Positions 24,867 through 34,172 of a stretch of 64,000 nt of DNA are shown piece by piece. Below the pieces are notes generated by a model that was given only the letters and a program-made list of their open reading frames with translations, was not told where the DNA came from and ran no database searches. The translations under genes were made by a program, and so were the position numbers. This DNA comes from G963691885 sp963691885 (lineage in GTDB: Bacteria > Pseudomonadota > Alphaproteobacteria > UBA8366 > Aestuariispiraceae). The first letter of the stretch is position 1. Each line of letters starts with the position of its first letter. The DNA lies in NCBI GenBank assembly GCA_963691885.1, contig OY829843.1:2170001-2234000 (forward strand). Direction: 5' to 3'.

Positions 24867-26560
24867 TCGTCTTCTCTCCGCAGTTGCAAGAGCGCCTTGT
24901 CTAGATGTTTGCCAGCGGCCCGTGTCTCGGTTCCCATGTAAAAGGTGGTTGTCGTATCAAGGCTCTTGTGACCGAGAACGCGCTGAGCGGCGAAAGCTGT
25001 ACCGGGATCCGCTTCAAAAGCAATCTTCATCAGAAGATGCCGAAAGAGATGGGCATTGAACACCAACCCCATCTCACGCTCTACGACTATTTTGACCGCG
25101 TTCGAAATGGCGGACTCTGATCGCGGACCACCTGTCACCCCCGGAAACAGGAACGGGCCATCGGCGCCAGGCAGGCGTGGTCGGTAGATATCGAGGAACT
25201 GTCGCAGAATGGTGCGGGTGCCATCGCCGAGTTCAAACTCCTGACGGATACCGGTCTTTGAGTTGTCCTCTGGGATTGAAAGAAGGCAGTGGTCAGCTTC
25301 TAGCCATCGAAAGTTTGATAGTTCGAGGTTCCGCAAGGTGTTGCGGCGCAGTGCGAAATGAACCTCGATGCTCATGATCAGGGCCTGCTCGTATCGCTTT
25401 GCAGCCCGGATCGGATTGGATATCGATTGTGCATCCCGGATGAGCTTCCCGGGCAGTTTTAGAAAGGCTGTGACGGTTGACGGGTTGTCGAAGGGGGCCA
25501 GCCGTTCCCTGTTCTTTTGTGTCATCTTCCGACGGGTATGGGGATCGAGCTTTTTGCAGATCTGCGTCAGTTCTTGAAACACAGTCTCGTCAACCCGGCA
25601 GTAGTGACGGGCCAGGTATCTTAGGCTGTTGGCGTCATTGTAAATGCGGGCCGTCTTTTTATTGCTTGTTCTAGAAAGCATCTCGGACAACCCGGACTTG
25701 AATGCTTTGGGTTCTACTAGAACGGTAAGGGAGGTGATCTCATCAGGAGGGAGGGTGCCACTCTTGACCAGTGCCGTTGCAAATCGCCGAAACAGGTATA
25801 CGCGGCTCTCGATCGTCTTTGGGCTCAGGGGCTTGTCCGGTGCGGTAAGATCGAGCGGGTCCGGATGCAACATCCGTTGCTTCCATGCGGCAACGTCGCC
25901 CTGAAAACTCTCCGGAAAGGTGCTCATGGGCAAGGTGATCCGTTCGCGGCGTGTTGGCGTGGCAAGAACAACGTCGGGCCAGTCCGGATATCTGCGGCGG
26001 CACCGATTCCAGGTGACGATCGTATGCTTCAGGATGTTGCGGGGATCCTTGACCACTTCTTCCGCCTCTAGAGCCGTGCTCAACCCGATCAAGGTTCCTG
26101 AAGATACCTCCGCAGGTGTGATCTCCATGGCGGAGCAATAGCAGGCCAGCCGGTTCAGGCCATTACGCCAGAGCCGTTCATCGATCAGACCGAACAAGTC
26201 CTTCCATTCAGGGGACAGGGCAAACCGTCGGGTCACGTGTGGCATTTGATCTCCATGCTCCCTTACCAACCGCTTAATCTGAGCCCTGATATTGGCGAAT
26301 GTCTTCTGGCTGATACCCAGTGACGCCGGATGGCTGTTTGCGAAAACCTCGCGGGTCTTGCCCGGTGTGGCGAGCAGCTTCTCCAGAGGTATTTTGGCTA
26401 TTGCTTCGAACCTGTTCAGGGCGGAAAGCAGGTCGCGGCGTTTGGTTCCGGCGGTCAACCCAGCTTCAATATCAGCCTTCAGATCGGCGAATGTCCTTGG
26501 CGGGTTCGAGAGGAAAACTTCGGAGCTATCGATCTGATTTTGCTTTGGTATTGCGTTCAT
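24863..26560 (-). CDS. Tyrosine recombinase, 565 residues
   Basis: A long tyrosine recombinase. The first 290 residues resemble no domain I can name beyond a helical DNA-binding part. The catalytic C-terminus has Arg in FALRRNTLRNLELSNF, HLFRHLLMKIAFE (HxxRH) and VLGHKSLDTTTTFYMG (GH, Tyr). The longer size recalls TnpB of Tn554-type elements. First gene of the recombinase operon; the next gene overlaps by ATGA. A 10-bp inverted repeat lies upstream. Confidence 0.88.
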   Translation of the reverse strand: MNAIPKQNQIDSSEVFLSNPPRTFADLKADIEAGLTAGTKRRDLLSALNRFEAIAKIPLEKLLATPGKTREVFANSHPASLGISQKTFANIRAQIKRLVREHGDQMPHVTRRFALSPEWKDLFGLIDERLWRNGLNRLACYCSAMEITPAEVSSGTLIGLSTALEAEEVVKDPRNILKHTIVTWNRCRRRYPDWPDVVLATPTRRERITLPMSTFPESFQGDVAAWKQRMLHPDPLDLTAPDKPLSPKTIESRVYLFRRFATALVKSGTLPPDEITSLTVLVEPKAFKSGLSEMLSRTSNKKTARIYNDANSLRYLARHYCRVDETVFQELTQICKKLDPHTRRKMTQKNRERLAPFDNPSTVTAFLKLPGKLIRDAQSISNPIRAAKRYEQALIMSIEVHFALRRNTLRNLELSNFRWLEADHCLLSIPEDNSKTGIRQEFELGDGTRTILRQFLDIYRPRLPGADGPFLFPGVTGGPRSESAISNAVKIVVEREMGLVFNAHLFRHLLMKIAFEADPGTAFAAQRVLGHKSLDTTTTFYMGTETRAAGKHLDKALLQLRREDE

Positions 26561-26621
26561 CGGGACATGCCTTTCATGAGAGTTTGTGTCTCGGGATGAC
26601 AGGGGCGGTCAGGAGGTACTT

Positions 26622-26678
26622 ATCGGGATATAACACATATTTAATCCTACGGCTGGAAGGTGGGTGGGATATCCCGAT
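26622..26678 (-). promoter_or_regulatory. Candidate operator upstream of the recombinase operon
   Basis: ATCGGGATAT (26622-26631) and ATATCCCGAT (26669-26678) form a perfect 10-bp inverted repeat with 37 nt between. The second arm overlaps the palindrome GGGATATCCC (26666-26675). It sits 60-120 nt before the first recombinase start, between it and the HTH gene. The HTH protein is an obvious candidate binder, by inference. Confidence 0.5.
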
Positions 26679-26719
26679 AGACCTTAAGGCGTTGTTTTGA
26701 ATGAGAAAATGTGAGGGGA

Positions 26720-26875
26720 TCAACTCCGGTTCCTGTTCAGGAAATCCTGGAAGTCTTCCTCTGAAATCCGGACCGAGCGACCCAGCCGGATTACCTTTAA
26801 CTCACCCTGCTCGATCCACCGTCGGACCGTTCGATCAGATGAATCGGTTCGTTCGGCAACGTCGGGTGTCTTCAT
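26720..26875 (-). CDS. Small HTH (excisionase/MerR-like) DNA-binding protein
   Basis: 51 residues: MKTPDVAERTDSSDRTVRRW and onward through IRLGRSVRISEEDF. This is the helix-turn-helix_17/excisionase pattern of recombination directionality factors. The ATG at 26875 overlaps the stop of a 53-residue frame (TGATG) and has AAGG 8 nt upstream. A GTG at 26899 would give 59 residues and also has AGAGG. It precedes the recombinase operon on the same strand by 159 bp. Likely role: control of recombinase expression or excision direction. Confidence 0.75.
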   Translation of the reverse strand: MKTPDVAERTDSSDRTVRRWIEQGELKVIRLGRSVRISEEDFQDFLNRNRS

Positions 26876-27036
26876 CAGCTTTGCCTTTTTGGATTGCACG
26901 TTTGTATCCTCTTCCGGTCTTTGAGTTCTGAAAGCTCGGAGGCGGCAGAACGCGCAAGCAGGCGCACCAACCTGGATAGACTGTTGTCCAGCTGATTGAT
27001 TTGGCGGTCAGAGTTATTTTTTGCTGAGCGTGTCAC
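26875..27036 (-). CDS. Possible 53-residue helical protein upstream of the HTH gene
   Basis: A GTG start at 27036 gives RQINQLDNSLSRLVRLLARS in its middle, a likely amphipathic helix. Its TGA overlaps the ATG of the HTH gene, which suggests coupling. The ribosome site (AGGA, 11 nt away) is weak. No family recognised. Between it and the next gene (27120) nothing else is seen. Confidence 0.4.
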   Translation of the reverse strand: MTRSAKNNSDRQINQLDNSLSRLVRLLARSAASELSELKDRKRIQTCNPKRQS

Positions 27037-27119
27037 GTCGCTGCTTATCCTGTCGTCTCGATAACAACAGGCATGTCAGATCCCGAAAAGGAATCCGAGG
27101 GGACAGCTTCGCGAAGATA

Positions 27120-27665
27120 TTACCTATTCAATAGATTTGCGGCTACCTGGATCGCATCTCTACGGTGTTTGATCCAGCGTTTGCGAACAGTATCGGTGCT
27201 GACATCATGGTGCTCAGCAAGGAACTCAATCGCTCTCGTAATCGGCATGTTGTTTTTTGCCTTCTGCCAGGCAATCCAGAGCGCATCAGTTCGTTCGGAT
27301 CTTAGTTGGTTCGATTTTTTGATCTTGGGTATTTTGCCCTGGCCATGACCCTCCAGTTGGAACGCCTCACCAAGTGTTGTTGAGATGCCGATCACTTGAT
27401 TCTCTTGGTAGCGAAAAAATCCCTCGGCAAGTACTTCGCCTACCCAATGTGGAACTTCCCAAGTGTTCGGCTGCTGGTCTTCTGGAAGACTCCAATTGTA
27501 GGCGGCGATGTATGCCAGGGCTTGAAAGGCTGGTAACGTAGATTTGGGATCATTCTGAAAGTTAGCTCGCTCCATATGCAGGAAGAGTTCCAGTCCTTCT
27601 TCCTGGGATAGTTCAAATGGAAGATCTTTGAGAAGGTCAGTTTCCGTTTTTGGAAGAGAAGACAT
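27120..27665 (-). CDS. Hypothetical protein, 181 residues
   Basis: Not recognised. Acidic N-terminus (about 1-35), a middle with AFQALAYIAAYNWSLPEDQQ, and a basic C-terminal part with a possible helix-turn-helix: RAIEFLAEHHDVSTDTVRKR then WIKHRRD. This suggests a DNA-binding protein. Same strand as the recombinase module and about 85 bp upstream of the small frames. Could be an island regulator. Confidence 0.55.
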   Translation of the reverse strand: MSSLPKTETDLLKDLPFELSQEEGLELFLHMERANFQNDPKSTLPAFQALAYIAAYNWSLPEDQQPNTWEVPHWVGEVLAEGFFRYQENQVIGISTTLGEAFQLEGHGQGKIPKIKKSNQLRSERTDALWIAWQKAKNNMPITRAIEFLAEHHDVSTDTVRKRWIKHRRDAIQVAANLLNR

Positions 27666-27833
27666 GATCGCCTTAAAGAGGTTGAAATAATCTCAAGTAT
27701 TACAGATTCTTGTTAAGGCGAACCACTAATCTTGCGCTTCAGCGAATACAGCAAAAATGATAGAGAAAAAGGTGCAGAACGTTTGCTCAATGCATCAACG
27801 TGGGTTTTAAGGTTGACCTGCCCCTACCGATGT

Positions 27834-28010
27834 CCCGCCCCCTTATAACTGAGCCAGTTGAGGTATAGATATCTCATAAAACCAAGGAAGAATTTTATGA
27901 CACAGAAGCGCTTTTCATAAGACGATATATTGAACATTTTGCGGCAGGTTGAATTGGATCTGGCTGTTGGGAAGACTGTTGATGCATCGATCCGAACGGC
28001 TGCCAGTGCA
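27834..28010 (+). mobile_element. Remnant of an IS3-type element (end and orfA start)
   Basis: A terminal-like segment (27845-27877) is followed by ATG at 27897 and MTQKRFS, a stop, DDILNILRQVELDLAVGKTV, then loss of similarity. This is the start of an IS3-family orfA (IS407-like) with an in-frame stop and no catalytic part. The same 33-bp end, with two mismatches, is found at 57350-57382. From 28010 to 28388 only an unrecognised 91-codon frame (28088-28363) remains. Confidence 0.6.
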
Positions 28011-28388
28011 AGGAATGTAGTAAATAGAAATAGAAAGGGAGCTAGACATGCCAGCAATGGCGGCTGGCGTTTCGGATACTGTATGGCATGAAGAGGATTA
28101 TTGGGCTGATTGATGAACGCGCTCCGAAGCCAGGTCCGCGTGGCCTCGCAACAAAGACAATTCAAATTGAGACAGTACCAGATCAGCGTTTCTCTATTCG
28201 TAAAATTGAAAACATTATAGAAAGCCTTGAAGATCGTTTAAGTTCAAAATCTAAAACTGATCAGGTTTTTTTACGTATGAGGAAACAGGCGTTGACATGC
28301 CTTTTGTCGATGGGTCGCACAAGTTCCGAGTTTTGTCCTATGTGGGAACCATGGGCAGATTAAAGGGATCACTACCGAAGGCTCCCAA

Positions 28389-28925
28389 ATGTCGCTCGAC
28401 CTTTATATGAAGGTTAAGTATCTGGAAACAAGGACCCTTGTAGCGATAACGACTCAAGAAATCATCCAATCGAACAAAGGTTTTTACACCGGGGTAAAAC
28501 CACTTGAGAGAATTATGCCTCGATCGGTGTTTGAAAGTGACGTTGAAACGGGAAAATCCTATGTTCTTTTAGACTAGGTAACTGTTATGGTCGGCACCCT
28601 GGCAGATCTGGCAAACCAGATACAGGTCAATGGCGGCAAGGTTGTTAGCGTTGTGGCCCTTGTCAACGACAGGAGGAACCGCATGTGTAAACCTAGACGC
28701 AACCATGTCAGGCTCATAAAGGGGAGATCCGATGAAACACGCACAGGGGCACTCACAGCAGACGAGGCCCAATACCTCGCCAACTACGGTGATGTTGACG
28801 AACTCCGAGAAAGCATCGCTTCGGCAAGAAGCAAAAGAGACAAATGCCTACATGCAAAAGGCGTTCGCTCATCTACGCCCGACGACGAAGTAAGTTTACA
28901 GCGCCGCACAGACGAATACCTTTAA
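28389..28925 (+). pseudogene. Degraded phosphoribosyltransferase-like fragment
   Basis: Two frames in the same phase are separated by TAG at 28575-28577. Read through, they give SYVLLD-stop-VTVMVGTLADLANQI and NGGKVVSVVALVN. This resembles the PRPP-binding loop of type I phosphoribosyltransferase domains found in large plasmid and ICE proteins (usual pattern LLDDV..GGTLADL); the TAG falls where the second Asp is expected. ALTADEAQYLANYGDVDELR after it fits the tail of the same domain. The family call is from memory and is moderate. Confidence 0.45.
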
Positions 28926-29757
28926 TCGACCAATTGGATGATGATCTAACCCGGCGAACCAAACAGGATATCCCGGTGTGCGGTGAGGATCTCCTCTACG
29001 TCAAAGATGCGGGAATTTTGATGCGCCTGTTCCTGTGTCTATCCCCCTTTCTATGAACCATTATGATATAAGGCTTCTGGCACTGGCCGCATAATATAGA
29101 GTCTGATGTGGATGGATATGATTGTACTGCCTATGCCATGTGTTGATGACGATCTGAGCCAGATTAGTCGGTGCGAATGTTCTTCTTTGGAATGGAGTAT
29201 CTCAACACAGCGTCGGCCTCCACCTATTTTCAACTCAATAGACGACCTGAACCTTCAACACGAGTCGAGTGCCCTAGCGGTGTACTGGTCCAGCGGCTAG
29301 CGACAAAAAAGTCGCCCCATTGATATGGAATTGACACAGTGCAGGTGGTTATCAAACAATGGACCAATTGATAATCAATCAATTAGTCGAAGTATCTAAC
29401 TAATTGAATTGGTTCACGTAATCTCTTGGACTTTAAGAAACTCATCGGTTCTCTGCAATATACCGTGTTGCAACCGCTGAAACCTGGCTGATTTTCTCTT
29501 TTTGAGACCCGGTGACGCTCCACAGGTGCGTAATCAAATTGAGGGGCGACGTCTAAGGTATGCTGCGGCAAGTTAAGGGGCGCCGATCTTATTCGCTGTA
29601 GCAAAAAGGCGAGCTTGACAGACCATTTCCGCTAGATTCGAGGAGCCGAGAGGGTAGAGCTGCACCTCTGCACGACATCTTGCGAGCACTAGCAAGTTGT
29701 GCACTATTTGTGTTACCACGCTCGGGACTTTTATGAATGATCAACTAGGATTCGACA
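28926..29757. other. Gene-free stretch upstream of the restriction-modification operon
   Basis: Only short frames without family features. The GTG start of the methyltransferase is at its right edge, with AGGA 7 nt before it. I see no clear promoter, RNA or repeat here. Confidence 0.5.
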
Positions 29758-31467
29758 GTGACTGCAGTGCTTACTCTTCAGCCCTCATTTCCTGGGTTTT
29801 GTGCAGTGACGGAAGCCGTTGAGAAACTTGCTGTGGATAGTGGCGTTGAGGAGCGTGGCGCCATCTACACTAAGCGCGAAGTTGTCGAATTCATCTTAGA
29901 TTTGGCAGGTTACACGGTTGACGCTCCGCTACACAGTTATCGTCTCCTTGAGCCGTCATTCGGTGATGGTGACTTCCTATTTCCAGCTATCGATCGTCTA
30001 TTGGAGGCTGCTGGCCGTGAAGGCACACTAACTTACGAAGTTCTTGCGCCCAGTATTCGCGGAATAGAGCTGCACCGCGCAACTTTTGAAGCTACGAAAA
30101 AACTTGTTGAGGCGCAGCTAAAAAAAGCAGGGATATCCCGCAATAATGCGGCTCGCCTATGCAATGCCTGGCTGTATCAGGGCGGTTTTTTACTCGCTGA
30201 GTTTGAACCTGCTTTTACGCATGTAGTTGGCAATCCGCCGTATGTGCGACAGGAGGCTATCCCTGATATCTTAATGGCCGAGTATCGTATGCGGTACAAA
30301 ACTATTTACGACCGCGCTGATATTTACGTCCCCTTTTTTGAGCGATCTCTGACACTACTTACTGACGATGGCAAGCTCGGCTTTATCTGCGCGGACCGCT
30401 GGATGAAGAACAAGTACGGCAAGAAGCTTCGCGCGCTTGTTAGCAAGGACTACACGCTCAGAACCTACGTCGACATGTATGGCGTTGATGCCTTCCATGC
30501 TGAGGTCAGCGCCTATCCGGCGATCACCATTTTGGAGAAAGCACAGGGTGACAAGACGCGCGTTTTCTCACGGCCCTCCGTAGATCCCAAGACGCTCAAG
30601 GCCTTGGCTTCCGACTTAACCAAGCGCAAGCTGCCAGAGAGAAGCAAGGCTCGTGAAATCGAAAACGTAGCCTCGGGAAGCGATCCTTGGATACTCGATT
30701 CCTTTGACGAGCTTGCTCTGGTGCGGCGACTGGAAGCGCAGTTTCCTCCCATCGAAGACGCGGGCTGTAAGGTAGGCATAGGTGTCGCGACTGGCGCGGA
30801 CAAAGCCTTCATCGGCGATTTTGACGCCCTTGATGTAGAACCCTCACGCAAGCTGCCACTTGTCATGACACGCGACGTTTTGGACGGCCATATTGATTGG
30901 CGTGGCAAAGGCATTATCAATCCGTTTGGCGAAGACGGGAAACTTGTTGATCTTGATGAGTTTCCAAAACTGTTTGCGTACCTTGAAGCGCGCAAGGAAC
31001 AAATAGCCGGACGCCACGTCGCTACAAAAAATCCGCGTGGTTGGTATCGCACTATAGACCGGATCTATCCTGAACTAACCTATCGCGAAAAGCTATTGAT
31101 CCCTGATATCAAAGGGGATGCTTCCATCGTTTACGAAGACGGAAAGCTCTACCCTCACCACAATCTTTATTTCATCACGTCCGAAAAGTGGGAGATGCAC
31201 GCCCTGCAAGCGGTTATGCGTTCTGGCATCGCACGCCTATTCGTCGCTCTTTATTGCACACGAATGCGCGGAGGTTATCTACGGTTCCAAGCCCAGTATC
31301 TTCGAAAAATTAGAATTCCGAAGTGGGAGTGCGTGAGCGCTGACTTGCGCCAGAGACTCGCAGGCTTTGGCGAGACCAAAGACCGCCATGCACTCAATGA
31401 GATTATTTCCGAGCTCTATGGCCTGACGCCGACTGAGCTCAAATTGATTGAAGGAAGTAATGAGTGA
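29758..31467 (+). CDS. N6-adenine DNA methyltransferase, XhoI/PaeR7I-type RM
   Basis: 569 residues, of the Eco57I-like class. Motif I is in LLEPSFGDGDFLFPAIDRL and motif IV is NPPY in VVGNPPYVRQEAI. A target-recognition half (about 290-560) includes RADIYVPFFE and later YLRFQAQYLRKIRIP. It methylates adenine; by its partner the site should be CTCGAG. The GTG start is chosen because AGGA lies 7 nt upstream and the frame opens there. Its stop overlaps the endonuclease ATG by one base. Confidence 0.9.
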   Translation: MTAVLTLQPSFPGFCAVTEAVEKLAVDSGVEERGAIYTKREVVEFILDLAGYTVDAPLHSYRLLEPSFGDGDFLFPAIDRLLEAAGREGTLTYEVLAPSIRGIELHRATFEATKKLVEAQLKKAGISRNNAARLCNAWLYQGGFLLAEFEPAFTHVVGNPPYVRQEAIPDILMAEYRMRYKTIYDRADIYVPFFERSLTLLTDDGKLGFICADRWMKNKYGKKLRALVSKDYTLRTYVDMYGVDAFHAEVSAYPAITILEKAQGDKTRVFSRPSVDPKTLKALASDLTKRKLPERSKAREIENVASGSDPWILDSFDELALVRRLEAQFPPIEDAGCKVGIGVATGADKAFIGDFDALDVEPSRKLPLVMTRDVLDGHIDWRGKGIINPFGEDGKLVDLDEFPKLFAYLEARKEQIAGRHVATKNPRGWYRTIDRIYPELTYREKLLIPDIKGDASIVYEDGKLYPHHNLYFITSEKWEMHALQAVMRSGIARLFVALYCTRMRGGYLRFQAQYLRKIRIPKWECVSADLRQRLAGFGETKDRHALNEIISELYGLTPTELKLIEGSNE

Positions 31468-32204
31468 TGAGCCTTGATCTTGCTAACTACGAGGGCCAAG
31501 AGCGAGAAGCCGTAAAGCTATTCTGGGGCAATCGCGAAGCGGCGTTGGACAGGCAGATTGCTTCCGGCAATCAGGATGCCGGTTCGCGCGGAGCCGTCAC
31601 CGCCGGCAAGAATATGGATGGCTTTCTCGACTTGGCGCAGGACCTTGTGGCTGCCAATGGCCTGCCGTTTGCAGACATCTGCATTCAAAAACGCGTGCTG
31701 ACACTTCCAGGGTATTTCCGCCCCACGAAGCTGTGGGACATGCTCGTGATTTATCGCGGCGAACTTGTCGCGGCTCTGGAGTTCAAATCTCAAGTCGGGC
31801 CATCTTTCGGCAACAACTTTAATAACCGCTCCGAAGAAGCCATTGGCACTGCCCACGATCTTTGGACGGCTTATCGGGAAGGGGCGTTCGGCGGAGATGC
31901 TCCGCGCCCGTATCTAGCCTGGATCATGCTCTTGGAGGACTGCGACAAGTCCAATGCACCCGTCTCCGACAGGGAACCTCATTTCTCCGTTGATCCTGAA
32001 TTCAACGGCGCATCTTATGCCAAACGCTACGATCTATTGTGCAAGCGTCTTGTGCAGGAAGGACTGTATTCAAGTGCCACATTCCTGGCTTCCCCCCGCG
32101 GAGCCGCTGCAGATGGACGCTATCGTCACTTGAGTGAACTCACATCTCTCAAGACTTTTGTAACAGAGTTTGCAGGTCATATTGCCGCCGTAGCCGCACG
32201 CTAA
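31467..32204 (+). CDS. Type II restriction endonuclease, XhoI/PaeR7I family
   Basis: 245 residues, matching PaeR7I in length. Strong family stretches are KNMDGFLDLAQDL, LTLPGYFRPTKLWDMLV, then LEFKSQVGPSFGNNFNNRSE and EEAIGTAHDLWTA. The PD-(D/E)xK core is WD...LEFK. Known members cut CTCGAG. The ATG at 31467 shares its A with the methylase stop; a GTG 3 nt earlier is less likely. Third gene of the operon follows after 13 nt. Confidence 0.92.
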   Translation: MSLDLANYEGQEREAVKLFWGNREAALDRQIASGNQDAGSRGAVTAGKNMDGFLDLAQDLVAANGLPFADICIQKRVLTLPGYFRPTKLWDMLVIYRGELVAALEFKSQVGPSFGNNFNNRSEEAIGTAHDLWTAYREGAFGGDAPRPYLAWIMLLEDCDKSNAPVSDREPHFSVDPEFNGASYAKRYDLLCKRLVQEGLYSSATFLASPRGAAADGRYRHLSELTSLKTFVTEFAGHIAAVAAR

Positions 32205-32217
32205 GGATACTTTTGAA

Positions 32218-34146
32218 ATGAAGCTAGAAGCTGTTATTCTCGAAAATTTTCGCCGCTATCGAGGGCAGCATCGCATTTCAATCGCAGAGTTCACGACTGT
32301 TATTGGTCGAAACGACGCGGGAAAATCTACAATTATGGAAGCCCTAGATATTTTTTTCGGCGGCGTAACCAAACTCGACAAGGAAGATCTTTCGCGCGGC
32401 ACAGAGGGTGATGAACTAAGAATAGGCGTCGTTTTTTCTGGATTTCCCGAGGAACTCACCATCGACAGAGGAGCGATGACCTCGCTCGCGAATGAGCATT
32501 TGCTCAACGAAGATGGCAATCTTGAAGTCTACAAGACGTTCAATACTCGACCTGCCCGAATAACGACGAAGGTTAGCGCTCGTGCAATGCATCCGTCCCT
32601 TGAGGCCGTTCGCAACCTTCTTGCGCTCAAGAATACCGATCTCAAGGCGCTTGTTCGAGATCGCGATTTGGCGGCTGGCTGTGATCTAAATAACAACCCG
32701 TCAATGCGCCGCGCCCTGTACCATGCAAGTGCTGGTGAACTGGCACTCGTGCCGACTGACGTTTCACTTGCTGAAGGAGATGGTGCAGGGATTTGGAAAG
32801 CGCTTGAGCGCTACCTGCCAGTCTTCACGCTCTTCAAATCAGATCGTGTTAGCACCGATCAGGACCCCGAAGCGCAGAACCCAATGAAGGCAGCAGTTGC
32901 GCGCGCAGTTGCCGATCTCTCGAATGAACTGGAAGAGATGGCTGACCAAGTTCGGACAATGGTCGAAGAGACTGCGCGACGCACCATAGAACAAATGCAA
33001 GCCAGCTATCCCGATATGCGACTTGCCAATGAGTTGACTCCAAAATTCCAAGAGCCGAAATGGTCTTCCATCTTCAAAATCGACCTATCGGCAGATGACG
33101 GCATTCCTCTGAATAAGCGTGGTTCGGGCGTTCGACGACTTATCCTGATGAGCTTTTTTCAGTCGGAGGCAAGCCGGTTACGTGCAGAACGTGACGCCGC
33201 GCAAGAGCATAATGTTCCGATCATTTACGCTATTGAAGAACCTGAGACATCTCAGCACCCCGACAATCAGGCGCGAATTGTCGAAGCGCTTCGGGCAGTA
33301 GTGAGTGCTGGAGATCAGGTTCTAATTACGACCCATAATCCGAGTTTAGCCGAACTGCTTCCTGTTGAGTCGATACGGTTTGTCGATGAAGAGCCTGGCT
33401 CTGACAAAGTGAGAGTTCGCATCGCTGACGATGACGTGCTCGCTGAGGTCGCTGATACTCTGGGCGTGCTTCCAGCTTCAGTTCCCAGCACAGGAATAAG
33501 AGTTGCAGTACTTACCGAAGGCAAGACTGATATCGATGCCTTGCTAAACCTCTATGACGTACTCACAGCCAGTGGCGATCTCATGCCATTCGATCTTGAT
33601 ATGGTATTCTGGGCAATGGGCGGGGGAAGCACTGTTAAGGACTGGATCGAAAGGCAGTATCTGAACAAGCTCGGCATACCGCAAGTTGTGATTGTTGATA
33701 GTGACCGCGATACACCAGCGGGGCCTACAAGTAGCAAAGCACGTGACATTGTCGCGATGGTTGAAGATGAGGATAACATAACAGCGATTGTCACCGAGAA
33801 GAGGGAAATTGAAAACTACATCCATCCTGATGTTCTGGTGCGCGTATCTAACGGGACCCTGGAATTTGACGGCGCTTGGAATATGGATCACGACCGGCTC
33901 CCAAACCGCTTGGGGGAGGCGATAACGGCAGCGCGCGCGGTAAGGCGTGTTGAGTTCGCGCCCGTAACACGTGATGGCGCTGCAATGCCTTCTCTTGATG
34001 CAACAAAAGGGCACTGCAAGCGCGTAATAACTTCATATCTTTTTTCCCAAATGACGGCAGACGAGGTTAAGGCCCGATCCACAAGACCAGACGGTAGCTG
34101 CGAGGTCGTTGCGTGGCTGGATTCTATTGGGCAACACGTTCGCTGA
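32218..34146 (+). CDS. OLD-family ATP-dependent nuclease (ABC ATPase plus TOPRIM)
   Basis: 642 residues. Walker A is GRNDAGKST at about 31-39. A coiled-coil insert lies at about 215-265, the signature region RGSGVRRLILMSFFQ near 300, and Walker B IIYAIEEPETSQHPDNQ near 335-355. The C-terminal TOPRIM domain has LTEGKTDIDALLNLYD (Glu) and VIVDSDRD (DxD). OLD proteins are phage-defence nucleases, alone or with a helicase partner (Gabija). No UvrD-like partner is next to it; instead it follows the XhoI-type system by 13 nt with AAGGAT before the ATG, so it is likely co-expressed. Confidence 0.9.
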   Translation: MKLEAVILENFRRYRGQHRISIAEFTTVIGRNDAGKSTIMEALDIFFGGVTKLDKEDLSRGTEGDELRIGVVFSGFPEELTIDRGAMTSLANEHLLNEDGNLEVYKTFNTRPARITTKVSARAMHPSLEAVRNLLALKNTDLKALVRDRDLAAGCDLNNNPSMRRALYHASAGELALVPTDVSLAEGDGAGIWKALERYLPVFTLFKSDRVSTDQDPEAQNPMKAAVARAVADLSNELEEMADQVRTMVEETARRTIEQMQASYPDMRLANELTPKFQEPKWSSIFKIDLSADDGIPLNKRGSGVRRLILMSFFQSEASRLRAERDAAQEHNVPIIYAIEEPETSQHPDNQARIVEALRAVVSAGDQVLITTHNPSLAELLPVESIRFVDEEPGSDKVRVRIADDDVLAEVADTLGVLPASVPSTGIRVAVLTEGKTDIDALLNLYDVLTASGDLMPFDLDMVFWAMGGGSTVKDWIERQYLNKLGIPQVVIVDSDRDTPAGPTSSKARDIVAMVEDEDNITAIVTEKREIENYIHPDVLVRVSNGTLEFDGAWNMDHDRLPNRLGEAITAARAVRRVEFAPVTRDGAAMPSLDATKGHCKRVITSYLFSQMTADEVKARSTRPDGSCEVVAWLDSIGQHVR

Positions 34147-34172
34147 AATGCGGCTGCGACTAGCTCGTGCCG

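Noticed and set aside
28088..28363. 91-residue frame between IS remnant and phosphoribosyltransferase relic
   Set aside because: No family features or ribosome site, and it lies among decayed sequences; not strong enough to call a gene.
32218..34146. Gabija system (GajA)
   Set aside because: The ATPase-TOPRIM layout fits, but no GajB-like helicase gene is adjacent.
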